Below, one piece after another: positions 44,151 to 54,689 of a stretch of 64,000 nt of DNA; position 1 is the stretch's first letter, and every line of letters starts with the position of its first letter. Location of the stretch: NCBI GenBank assembly GCA_905221605.1, contig CAJNDS010001213.1, positions 186,001-250,000 on the forward strand, given 5' to 3'. The notes beneath the pieces were generated by a model. That model did not search any database. It saw only the letters and a program-made list of their open reading frames with translations, and was not told where the DNA came from. Source of the stretch: Symbiodinium natans. Its lineage: Eukaryota; Sar; Dinophyceae; Suessiales; Symbiodiniaceae. A program made the position numbers and the translations under genes.

Positions 44151-44536
44151 CTATTGCTACTCCAAGGAACTTGTCCAGACCGGGGTATGTCACATCCTTG
44201 TTGAACTTCTCCAGCGGCTTTTCCATGGGAGGTCGCCTGGAATGGGACGGCTCCCACACCAACAATCACCACATGTAGCAGTAGCGCCACATGCTCGGCC
44301 CTGCAGGATTCCTCAATCCAGTCAAGCTGCGGTCTGAGCTCTGCTGTCCTGATTTTCATACATGGTCTGGGCTTTCTGTGCATTACCGGCGTTTCTCCTC
44401 CAGTCTGTTCAGGCGAACCATCTGGGCAGCAAACGACCAAGTACGCAACCAGTACAGGAGCTTCCACAGTTTTCTCATGCGACCGAATCTCAGGCTCGTC
44501 TTGATTCGATCCTCCACCTTCGCAGCCCGAAGAAAT
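44151..44536 (-). CDS. Two joined exons, product unrecognised
   Basis: Exon 44536-44387 (49 codons) reads FLRAAKVEDRIKTSLRFGRM, RKLWKLLYWLRTWSFAAQMV and RLNRLEEKR, a very basic amphipathic helix. Its GT donor joins the AG acceptor of exon 44236-44151 (CGG codon across the junction), giving RPPMEKPLEKFNKDVTYPGL then DKFLGVAI and another GT donor. Phases agree exactly. The basic helix could be membrane-associated; PEX11-like or channel S4-like readings came to mind but are not supported. Confidence 0.5.
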
Positions 44537-45139
44537 CTCACAAGCGATGATGCCAAGCATGCAAACATGTGTCAACTATTGAAAGGTCTGGACTAAACTG
44601 CAACGCAATACGATGACGTCCAGCCTCTTGACACCTGCCGTGAAATTCGCTTGAAAGATCATCGAGTGCCTGCCGCTGCGCCTCCACTCGCAAAGGCACG
44701 AGGCAGTGAGCTGCTTATGCGCTCCTTGATGCTCCTTGCCAACCCATATAATATGCCAAATAACAAGCCTGATGATGCTCAAGTTTCTTTGCACAATTTT
44801 GCGCCATGATCAACTCCTGGCAGCAGGAAACGGCAAGCCTGCTGCAAGTCCACGTGGCTCCTGTCTGCAACCTGAAGTCAGCAGAGGCGTCACATACCGT
44901 CCAAACGAGTGGGTGCAAGGTGTCTGGGCACCTTGCCTGCCGCAATCGCGAGACCTCCCTCTCAGTGCGCTCCCGCGCCTGTCACACAGTGGGACCGGGG
45001 ACGGTGCAGCTGCTATGACATACGTGCACATGATCACATGATCCCATAGGAGTGATTTGACAATTTGAAATCTCCAGCAGCAAGAGCTGCGAAGCCTCTG
45101 CCAGAGCTTTTTCGAACCGGTTTTTCAGGTCCTTGCCAC

Positions 45140-45756
45140 GCAACTTGATTTCGGAAGACTGGAGGCTGCAGTACGAATAACACTAGTCAACTTGAAGGCA
45201 AGTCTGCCATGTTGCAGGCGAAAGTCGGTCGCAACCTCGGGCCCAACATTGTGACAGATCATGAGACTGCAAACAGCCAGTGCATCTGGAGGATCAGCTT
45301 TGGCGAGGAGGATCCCATGGACACAGCAGGGCGGAACTGATTGTGCGGAACAAGCAGCTGTATTTGCCGACTCAGACAGGCGGTCGGCGGCTTCTGCCAA
45401 GGCAGCCTCGAAAGCATGGTACAGCACAGCTGCATGCGAAATTGGCCATTCGAGCACCAGAGACTCAGAGACTCCATTCATCTCAAATTGCAACAAGGAC
45501 CCGGGTACAGTAATGGGGTCTCAGAGGTGGCAGGGCTTGCCCGCCAACTTTCCCAGCCTCCCGTGCAACCAACCTGGTTCCAAAAGTCTGCAAAAAGTGG
45601 TGGAGCTCCTGTGTGAGAAAAGCAGCCACGTCGACTGATGCAAAACAACATGGCCAAAATCGGCAATCGGCTGACTTCCAGCTCCTCGTGCAAGCTTTCA
45701 GACAGCTTCTCCACGGCATAGTCCACACTGCTCATGCCCAATGTTCTCACCGGCAC
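45140..45756 (-). CDS. Exons of an unrecognised gene
   Basis: An upstream part (45750-45660) reads VRTLGMSSVDYAVEKLSESL then HEELE before a GT donor. The main segment starts at 45481 after an AG and reads MNGVSESLVLEWPISHAAVL, YHAFEAALAEAADRLSESAN and, later, ADPPDALAVCSLMICHNVGP. It stays open for over 100 codons with helical, protein-like composition. A further exon (SVDVAAFLTQELHHFLQTFG) may sit between them. No family recognised. Confidence 0.4.
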
Positions 45757-45869
45757 CAGCCCCTCATGACAATGTGAAACCTGGGACAGCAGCGCACAAT
45801 CGCCAGAAAATGCACATAAGATTGCATGAGGTTTTGGATGAATTGCGATGCCTCTACAGCCAAAGGAAA

Positions 45870-46330
45870 AACACGGGTACCTTGAAAGTCAGGGATGCCA
45901 TGGCATGCTGAGATTATCTGACATCGCCCCCGAGACCTGGTCTTTGCTTCCCCTCCACCAAGGAGTCCGAGGTGGGGAGGATTGAGCTCGACGATAGATC
46001 TTGGCGTGTTCTTCCTTACAGGCTGACTGCTGAAGCGAAGGCGGTTCTGCAGCTGCTTTGCATGGATCTTGTGGTACAGGTTCTTGCGGTATGCGTCTTA
46101 CATGTTTGTTGCTGCAACAGAATTTCTGGCCCCTGTGGTGGTGATCGCTTTGTCGCTTGTTGTGATGAGCGACTTCGCAAGGGCCACCAGGCTCCACTTA
46201 CGGCGTTCAAAGTTCAAGAGGCTCTTTTCACAACCCGCACCCCTCCAGATGACGCGCCAGTAGCATTTACCAGGTAGCAGCAAAGAAATGCCACAAATGA
46301 TATGTGGTGACGTAATGGTACCAACATTCT
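45870..46330. other. Ambiguous strand; possible membrane segment
   Basis: The plus strand 46069-46180 reads a hydrophobic stretch, FLAPVVVIALSLVVM, while the minus strand is also open. I cannot decide whether either is coding. Confidence 0.2.
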
Positions 46331-46760
46331 CTACGGGTTGCCCTTCTCGGGGTGCTCTTCTTCCCCGATTTGCGCACATGTCACCTGCAAAGCAAGGATC
46401 CATGGCATCGTTGTCCATGTTTTTGAAGACGACCCTGGACGGAGGCACCAATGGCAACAAAGCGTTTCAAAACACGCCATGTCAAAGTGAGCTTGTGTCG
46501 CTGGTTGATCTGGTTGTATCAACATGGAAAACTGTGCTTGACCGCTGCGTCCTCGCACGGTGTAACGACGACTCAATGCTGAGAAGATCCAAGGCATGAC
46601 GGTTGAGACCTTGGCGTGGTCTTGAAACACAGCCTCAAGCGGATTTACACTTAACATTTGGGATATCTGGGTGTGCAGCACGCCTGCGTTGCTGCAAAGG
46701 AGCCCAACATCAGCAGCCAGCTCGCGGCACGCTGCAGCCAACTAACATCCTACACGTAAC
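46331..46760 (-). CDS. Possible short-chain dehydrogenase fragment
   Basis: After an AG acceptor the minus strand reads LAAACRELAADVGLLCSNAG then VLHTQISQML. The pattern helix, ADVGLL, then [N/S]NAG matches the NNAG motif of short-chain dehydrogenases/reductases, which stabilises the NAD(P) fold. Nothing clearly matching the upstream TGxxxGxG nucleotide-binding motif or the downstream YxxxK catalytic pair was found nearby, so the assignment rests on a single motif. Confidence 0.3.
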
Positions 46761-47639
46761 CAGTGACCTTGACACCTGTGCCTTGCTAGTGTCTCGATGC
46801 GTGGACATGGCTCACAAAGGAAAACTTATTACTGGGAGCAGCGCCGCTGAGCCAGGTCAGGTGGCAACAAGCATCCGAATGCACAACATAAAGCCACCAG
46901 TCATCCGGGACTTCAGATTCCAGGCGTAGCAAAGCAACATCCAAAGAGCATTTTTCCCCAACACCTGCGTGTGAAGCTGCGCACGACTGCAGCAGCAGCA
47001 CGCGCAAAGAGTGCAGGAATCCTCAACGCGGTCTGCATTCAGCCTTCTTGCACTTTGTGAAACACTGCTTTTGCAAGCAAAGCAGGGTAGCTGCTGTTCG
47101 GATTTGCTTTTGAAGTCATGGCCGCCGACAAGATGCTGATCTCGATGCCATTGCCCAACGATTGGCCCCGGCTCAGAACTCTCCAATCTTCGAAATATCT
47201 TTTCACAAGCCGGGTCGGTCCACAAGAGACCGGCCACCAGGTCACATGCCGGTGACTTTCCACATCCAACGCAGCTCACGTCGATCCCTGGAAAGGCTAC
47301 ACATACGAGCAGCAAAGGAGTTGTGGGACCAAGCATGAAGGAAGCTGCAACCACACGGCCACCAGCTCATCCCACCTGCCTCGTTATTCAAGGACTTGGC
47401 CGCGTTGCTCTCTCCTTCAGCCGCAGCTTCGAGGACACTTAAAGTTCAAGGGCACCCAAGGAGTAGGCACTTGTTGATATTGAGTCCGACTGACACTACA
47501 CACTGCACACATGGCGAAGCATGTTTCCGGGATTCCTCATACCCCCTGCAAGATGGCCTGGTGAAATGAAAGACCGGCACGCCCCCTTTGTTGCCATTGT
47601 AAGCAACGTAAACACCTCTTACACGCATCAACTCATGTC
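46761..47639. other. No resolved exon
   Basis: Minus-strand open segments (for example 47354-46857) are Cys-rich and lack splice support. Confidence 0.3.
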
Positions 47640-47965
47640 AAGCGGTTGCTCCTGCAGTTTTTCTTCGCGTTGTGCTCCCGGCTGTTCCTGCAGCGCCTGT
47701 CTCGAACATCCCCCGCACATGAACCCCGCAGGCAAGTCAAACAGCCTTGTCTTCCTTGACAACTTGACAAAGTTTTGCAGCTTCCATGCCTCAGAGTTTT
47801 CGTAGCAAACCAGATGCTCACGTGCCACTTGGCATGCGACGTGTCTGAGGGCACCGCGAGTAGCCCACCCAGAGTCTTGCAGTTTCTCTTCCGGTGCCGC
47901 CTTAGCCGGTGAGCTCAGAACGGGCTGCATCACCCTGATATGATCACCCTGCACGGGTTGATCAG
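47640..47965 (-). CDS. Long exon of an unrecognised gene
   Basis: After an AG at the CCCGTGCAG word the minus strand reads GDHIRVMQPVLSSPAKAAPE, GALRHVACQVAREHLVCYEN and AWKLQNFVKLSRKTRLFDLP, then a Cys/Gln-rich end. It is open for about 107 codons to a stop near 47630. Composition is convincing; no family recognised. Confidence 0.4.
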
Positions 47966-50765
47966 GATACGCAGCTGCATCCAAGAAACAAGGAGAGACA
48001 GAACGCCAGCCAAGATTAGAAAAGTCATGAAAAGACAAAGTTCGAGTCGCAAACTAGAGAACACTCCACGCCCCGATTCCCAAGACCAGGCACCATCAGA
48101 AAAGTCACCAAAATCAAAGGCCCAGGTCCGAAAGGCATCCAAACCGCGAAAGATTTGAAAGGTCGAGGAGGGTAAGGGCCTCAGGTTTTTCGAAGCCACG
48201 GCTTGCTTCGAAACATATGAGTTCTTCCTCGCCACCCCCCCTGTTTTGTTTATGTTTTACTCCCGTCTGTTGAAGCCGTGTAAAGAGCCGCGCAAGACTG
48301 CTTCAACACATATGAACCCTTTCCAAACTTGAGGGCCGGAGGCAGGGAGGACGAAAGCTCGGGGGCCGGAAGCAAGAGCAAAGTTGCAAGAGAAAGTGCG
48401 GGCAGGGCCCAGTTGGAGGCATGCTTGAGGGGCCAGCGTCTTCTTTTCAGCCGTCGCAGTGTTGGGAAGATACTAGCTTCTTGCAATCAACTAGCTTGTT
48501 GCAATCAACACATCACTAGTGGGCGGCGATGCATGTTGTGCTGGGAGCCTGACTCACGCGCTGCGGTCAACACGCGACGGAGTCAGGTCTTGACGTAAAA
48601 ACGCCTCCCCTTAAGGTATTGATATATCAATTTACCCCCCCCCCCACCCCCCCCCCTAATAAGATAGTATCAATAATACGCTGTTTTCTGGCCGTGGTCG
48701 GCCCCCTGCTGCTAAAGCAGATAAAACTCCAGCTTCGCTACGCGAGCTTTCGTGATATCCTTTCCCAACCCATCATGCGCGCATTGTGCTTGCAAACGGG
48801 GCGAAGGGGGGGCTGTAAGCCGTGCAAAGCCCCATGATGCGAGCATTGTATTCCTGGGCTCAGGAAGACGGATGTGACAGCCTCAATCACAAGGCTCTCC
48901 ATCGGCCCCCTCACCAACCAAAAACTCAACCCATCAGAACAAGAAGCATTGAAAACCTTCTACTGAAACCTTGCAACCCCATACATCGTATGTTGATGAT
49001 TTGTTTCTAGGTTTTTTGGCTTGTGGTGTTTGCAAAATGTGGCCCTCTTGGCGGGTGTTGCCTGCGACTTCTGTTTTCTGACTGTGGCCATGTTGTTGGT
49101 GACCTTTGTCCGTGCTGTTTGAATTCAGAATCGATTTGCGAAATCCTGCTGCTTTCCCGCACCGAGTCCCGCCGCTGCACCCAAGGAGAGCCCCACAGCA
49201 AAGCTGGCATCCCCACATCCCCACATCACCTCCCTCAGCGTCTTCCCCGCAATTCATTTTGCGTTGTCATCTCAATGGAACGGCCTCGCAATTGCAGAGT
49301 ACTTCCAAGAGTCCGGACAAGCTCGTGATTGAAATCTGATTTGCAAACGGGAAGATGAAAGCTACCGGCGGCACATTGGAGATTGTTTGTGCCAACAATA
49401 TCTTGCGAACAACATAACAAGCCAGAAACCGGCTTGTTCATGCAACCCAACCAACTAACAGTGTGTGCCTGCATAAGGCTCCTGCCTGAACCGATTGTGT
49501 GCAAGCCGCTTGCTCTCGGAGAAGCCTGGATGCGTGGGATACCGAAATCCAACACAAGCATATCGGCCACACAACGACTCTGTTTATGGCGCGTTTCTGC
49601 CGACAGGGTATTCTGCGCTGCTGTTGTAATGCTAGTCTTGCCTGCGTTCACGTTGCTCTTCATTGCGCCGCCTTTCCACAGCAGCTTCCGATTTGACCTG
49701 CAACTCCAACATTGGCAGAGCTAGCAATGCTGCGAATACATCATCACTCTGAAATTGCAACGTTTCGCAACTGTCTCTGGATGAAAAGTAGCCTGAAACG
49801 AGCCAGGGCTTTGCACAGGCGGAGTGCTTGCCTGCAACCAACAGGGGGAACATGGAGAAACGGCCAGGCTAAACGGCTAAGCAACAAGGCACAGCTGATT
49901 CAAGAAGGTGCATGAAGGTGGTACAAAATCTGGTGCCACCTCTGCCCTTGGTCGCTGAAGCGATGGTGCTTCTCGGAGTTTTTCCTGAACATACGAAGCA
50001 AAATAGGAGGAATGCTGTGGGCTGCTGTCGGCGAACTGTCATTAAAGCACATCGGCCTGACGAGGCGAAGCAGGTGCATCAGGCGGATCTTCGCAAACCT
50101 CTTTATGTCGTGACAACTCAGGCATGCCATGCACACGGAAAATTTAAAGAACGCATGATTCGGCATCGGCCGAGAAACACGGGACTGTGGTAACATGTCT
50201 GAATCCACCGGCGGCCGCTGAGCGCAAACCTCTGCAAGGAGAACATTGCAAATGTTAGCAACCATATTGCTAGCTCGCAACTAATGCCAACTGCCGAAGG
50301 CGCCTGGCAAACGCCCATGCCCGTTTCACAAAACGTTCAATAAAATCATTGCTTCGAGCCAACAGCCACGTCAGTAAAAAAATAACATGTAAGAGCCTGC
50401 CATCTCATGCAAATCGTGGCACCAGTCTTTCTCATGGTGATGCCCCCTACACATGGCTCGGATGCCGACTCATATCCCTGTCCGCAAGATTCCGGAAGTC
50501 AAACAGATGTGGGATTCCATTTGGGGTTCTGTTCTGTCTACATGTCTTTGCCTGAGGGTTAATCTGTGTTCATTCGGGCCCCGCCTCGTGAAGGCAAGCA
50601 GAGACCAGTGGCCCCCTACAGCAACTGCAGAACGGCACTTTTCCCACAAGTTGTAGATCATGATGCTTTTGCAACCACTGCCCGCGCAGGTCATGCAGAG
50701 CACAGCAAGTGAAACCCGCCCTAAGATTGTCAATGTTATGACAATTTCTAAATGCCCTATTTTCC
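47966..50765. other. No resolved gene
   Basis: The best candidate is a minus-strand frame 49663-49235 (MLVLDFGIPRIQASPRASGL), followed by 50160-49905 (RFAKIRLMHLLRLVRPMCFN). Neither has supported splice sites or a known domain. Confidence 0.25.
48635..48656. repeat. Poly-C run
   Basis: Twenty-one C residues with one A interruption on the plus strand. Confidence 0.95.
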
Positions 50766-50830
50766 ATATGGACCTAAACCCTAAACCCCAATTAAAGCCT
50801 CAACCCGAAACCTGCCTAAAACCTGGACAT
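50766..50830. repeat. Telomere-like CCTAAACCCTAAACCCC block
   Basis: A short block with two adjacent CCTAAAC/CCCTAAA units followed by degenerate AAACCTG/CCTAAAA words on the plus strand. Confidence 0.6.
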
Positions 50831-51574
50831 CAAGAGCAACCTATGTTCAATGATGTTTCCATGCACCCGTATGCACTCTATTCCTTTGCATGGGTAAAAG
50901 GTACAGCCTTTCTGGTTTCCAATCAGTCCTTGCCCTCAGCGGCGCCCTCTGCGGCTCTTGCTCAGGCTGCCTTTGCGCGTTCGCTTGCCGCTTCTGCTTC
51001 GCCCACCTTCCCCGACCCAGCGCAGATCAACGCAGGGAATATAATACAGGCTACACCGGGCAGAACCTCTTCTGTCCAACCTATCCGGGGTTAGACGCGC
51101 TAAACTACTCAAAGAGAAAACGGAGAGCTTCACCGAGCCAAAACAAGTTACCAGGTACAGGCATCATCACAGATCGACAGACATGCAAACCAAAGCCGAG
51201 ACAACACGCATGCGTCCATGAATAGAAACCCTCACTCACAAAGGCCACAAAGGCGACCGATTGTAACAACTCGGAACCAAGTATCACGCAATTACTCGGC
51301 TCACCAAAGACACAGCATGCAAGCAGGCAGAGATGCAAAAACAAGCAGAGACAGCAGAGATTGAAACACAAGGAAGCAAAAACATCAGAGCAGCGCACGC
51401 AAGTAGTATGAACCTCTCTGTGCCCTTCTCCTCGGCCCGGATTACATGTAAGCAAACCCGAATCCAAGTAAGGCCACGATAACGTTCTGGCATGCGCAAG
51501 AGCAGTATGTGACTTCACATCGACACGAGAAGGTCCAGCCCCTGGAGTAAACACACATTTCGTATTTCCTCTCC

Positions 51575-51593
51575 CTCTCTCTCTCTCTCTCTC
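51575..51593. repeat. (TC)n microsatellite
   Basis: About nine TC dinucleotides on the plus strand. Confidence 0.9.
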
Positions 51594-51659
51594 GACACGG
51601 GCGAATGCTTGCTGACGGACAAGCACGGGAAGAATAATGAATTGAATACAACTGCAGCC

Positions 51660-51765
51660 CCAAAAAATGCAAGCCACACCCTGAACTTGAAGCCTGAACC
51701 TACCCTTAAACTTAGACCCAACCCAACCGCCCTAGCCCTTGAACCTGAATTGAAACCTCATATAT
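51660..51765. repeat. Degenerate CCCTAAA-type block (C-rich on plus)
   Basis: Words such as CCCTGAAC, CCTGAACC, CCCTTAAAC, CCCAACC and CCCTTGAACC follow one another for about 105 bp. This is the same family as the blocks at 30.4 and 34.4 kb. Confidence 0.6.
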
Positions 51766-52194
51766 GGCCTGCAGGACCTCGTGACCTCGGAGCACTAGGC
51801 TCCGGGGAACTGAATTCCTGCGGCCGCCAGTGGCTCGCACTTCGACTCCTCCGCATGGGAGATGGGGAGTGAGAACGGGGGAGGGGCAGAGGCAGGAGGG
51901 GAAAAGGAGTCTGGGCGGAAGAGGGAATGCGAGGAAGTACAAGCGGCCCAGGGGCACGGAGGTTACGTACTGCAGCATGCTTGGAGGTTGGAGGTTTTGC
52001 TAAGTTTCAGAAACACAAGGACATAAGCTTTCCAGCAGGGGTGTCGCGGGCCACTCCCAATCCCGACTCGCACAAAAGAGAGGCCACCTAACCGAGTTCA
52101 ACATCCCGGAATTTCCCAGGGGACGACGATGCCTTTCAGCGCTCGGCTTCCGTCTCACAGGGCTGAGGCTCCTTCGCTCTAAGTTTGGGGCAGT

Positions 52195-52565
52195 TTGAAC
52201 GGTGTTTGGGGTTCTGGGATGTTCTGGCTTTAAGGTTTCGGATGTTGGGCTTTGGACCTTGGGCTTCTCGTGTTTGTGGTCTAGGGTTTGGGCTTTCCAG
52301 CTGCTCCGTTGCGCCACAGAAGGTGCCATCTACAAAATTTCGAGGCGAGACTGCCATTGTGTGAGACAAAGACTAGTGAAAGTGCCACTGGGCTGCAAGA
52401 TTTTGGGTTTAGGGTTGGGAGGACAGGGCTACATGAGTCCGAGCTCCTCTTCCGACGGCTCCTGCTTCGGGCACCCCGGCCGGCCTCAGCACAGGTTGCA
52501 GCAGCGCTGTCTCACTTCCTCTTCCCTCTCCTTAGGGTGTAGGATTTGGGTTTTGGGTTTGTCTT
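52195..52565. repeat. Degenerate TTTAGGG-type block (G-rich on plus)
   Basis: GGTTTGGGG, TTTAGGG, TAGGGTTTGGG, GGGTTTAGGGTTGGG and GATTTGGGTTTTGGG words occur from 52.20 to 52.56 kb, with unrelated sequence between. Orientation is opposite to the block at 51.66-51.77 kb. Confidence 0.65.
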
Positions 52566-52639
52566 CCTTTTCGTCTTGTTGCTTTTCTTGCTCTGTGTCA
52601 TCTTGTCCTATTTTCCTTTTCTCCTCGTCTTCCGTTTTG

Positions 52640-54594
52640 CTCCCACTCCTCCTCCTCCTCCTCCTCCTCCTCCTCCTCCTCCTCCTCCTCCTCCTCCTCC
52701 TCCTCCTCCTCCTCCGCCTCCTCCTCCTCCTCGCCTCCGCCTCGCCTCCGCCTCATCCTCCTCCGCCTCCTCCTCCTCCTCCGCCTCCGCCTCCGCCTCC
52801 GCCTCCGCCTCCACCTCCTCCTCCGCCTCCTCCTCCTCCCCTTCCTCCTCCTCCTCCCCCTCCTCCTCCGCCTCCTCCTCCTCCTCCTCCTCCTCCTCCT
52901 CCTCCGCCTCCTCCTCCTCCTCCTCCTCCCCCTCCTGGTCACGCCTCCGGTCCTCCTCCCGGGTCCTCCTCCTGGTCCTCCTCCCTGGTCCATCCTCCTG
53001 GTCCTCCTCCCCTTCCTCCTCCTGGTCCTCCTCCTGGTCCTCCTCCTGGTCCTCCTCCTGGTCCTCCTCCTGGTCCTCCTCCTGGTCCTCCTGCTGGTCC
53101 TCCTGCTGCTGGTCCTCCTGCTGCTGGTCCTCCTGCTGCTGGTCCTCCTGCTGCTGGTCCTCCTGCTGCTGGTCCTCCTGCTGCTGGTCCTCCTGCTGCT
53201 GGTCCTCCTCCTCCTGGTCCTCCTCCTCCTGGTCCTCCTCCTCCTGGTCCTCCTCCTCCTGGTCCTCCTCCTCCTCCTGGTCCTCCTCCTCCTCCTCCTC
53301 CATCCTCCTCCCTGGTCCTCCTCCTCCTCCTGTCCCTCCTCCTCCTCCTGGTCCTCCTCCTCCTCCTGGCCTCCTCCTCCTCCTCCTGTCCTCCTCCTCC
53401 TCCTTCCTGGCCTCCTCCTCCTCCTCCTGGGCCTCCTCCTCCTCCTCCTGGTCCTCCTCCTCCTCCTCCTGTCCTCCTCCTCCCTCGCTCCTTCCTCCCC
53501 TCCTCCCATGGTCCCTACCTCCCTCCTCCTGGTCCTCCTCCTGGTCCTCCTCCTGGTCCTCCTCCTGGTCCTCCTCCTGGTCCTCCTGCTGGTCCTCCTG
53601 CTGCTGGTCCTCCTGCTGCTGGTCCTCCTGCTGCTGGTCCTCCTGCTGCTGGTCCTCCTGCTGCTGGTCCTCCTGCTGCTGGTCCTCCTGCTGCTGGTCC
53701 TCCTCCTCCTGGTCCTCCTCCTCCTGGTCCTCCTCCTCCTGGTCCTCCTCCTCCTGGTCCTCCTCCTCCTGGTCCTCCTCCTCCTGGTCCTCCTCCTGCT
53801 GGTCCTCCTCCTGCTGCTCCTCCTCCTCCTGCTCCTCCTCCTCCTGCTCCTCCTCCTCCTGCTCCTCCTCCTCCTGCTCCTCCTCCTCCTGCTCCTCCTC
53901 CTCCTGCTCCTCCTCCTCCTGCTCCTCCTCCTCCTGCTCCTCCTCCTCCTGCTCCTCCTCCTCCTGCTCCTCCTCCTCCTGCTCCTCCTCCTGCTGCTCC
54001 TGCCGCTGCTCCTGCCGCTGCTCCTGCCGCTGCTCCTGCCGCTGCTCCTGCCGCTGCTCCTGCCGCTGCTCCTGCCGCTGCTCCTCTCCTCCTGCTCCTC
54101 CTCCTCCTGCGCCTCCTCCACTCCTGCTCCTCCTCCTCCTGCCCCTCCTCCTCCTCTCCTCCTCGTCTGCTCCTCCTCCCTCCTTCCTCCTGCCTCCCCC
54201 GCTCCTCCTGCCCTGCTCCTCCTCCTCCGCTATCCTCCCCTCCTCCTCCTCCCTCCTGCGCCTCCCTCCTCCTGCTCCTCCTCTCTCCTCCTGCTCCTCC
54301 TCCTCCTGCTCCGCCTCCTCCTTGCTCCTCCTCCTCCTCCTGCTTTCCTCCTCCTCCTGCTCCTCCTCCTCCTGCCCTCCCTCCTCCTCCTCCTCCTCCT
54401 CCTCCTCCACCTCCCTCCTCCTCCTCCTCCTCCCTCCTCCTCCTCCTCCTCCTCCTCCTCCTCTCTGCTTCCTGCTCCTTCTCCTGCTCCTTCCTCCTCC
54501 TCCTCCTGCTACCTCCTCCTCCTCCTGCTCCTTCCTCCTCCTCCTCCTCCTCCTCCTCCTCCTCCTCCTCCTCCTCCTCCTCCTCCTCCTCCAT
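52640..54594. repeat. Near 2-kb CCT-based polypyrimidine array
   Basis: The plus strand is almost free of A and is made of CCT/TCC with interspersed G. Sub-arrays in order: (CCT)n; CCG-interrupted CCT; 9-mers TCCTCCTGG; seven 15-mers TCCTCCTGCTGCTGG; 15-mers TCCTCCTCCTCCTGG; a mixed part; then the 9-mer, 15-mer TGCTGG and 15-mer CTCCTGG series again (53.52-53.80 kb); about twelve 15-mers ending TGC (53.81-53.99 kb); seven 12-mers TCCTGCCGCTGC; then (CCT)n to the end. Stops are impossible or rare in every frame, so frames of 360-800 codons run through it; these are not genes. Confidence 0.95.
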
Positions 54595-54689
54595 TCTTCC
54601 ATATTAAAGGTTGCCTTCACAATCCTCATCTGCGCTGACCAAAGCATGTGAGGCTGCAGCATCGCAGGCTTGAAGAGCTAAGATCCGCA

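Noticed and set aside
44151-44536. Possible PEX11 or NADH dehydrogenase similarity
   Set aside because: Only short, low-information matches; order of motifs does not fit either family.
52202-54662. Open frames of 360-800 codons on both strands (poly-Pro/Ser/Leu on plus; poly-Glu/Arg/Gly on minus)
   Set aside because: They are a side effect of CCT-type repeats, which contain no stop codons in most frames; there is no non-repetitive coding sequence.
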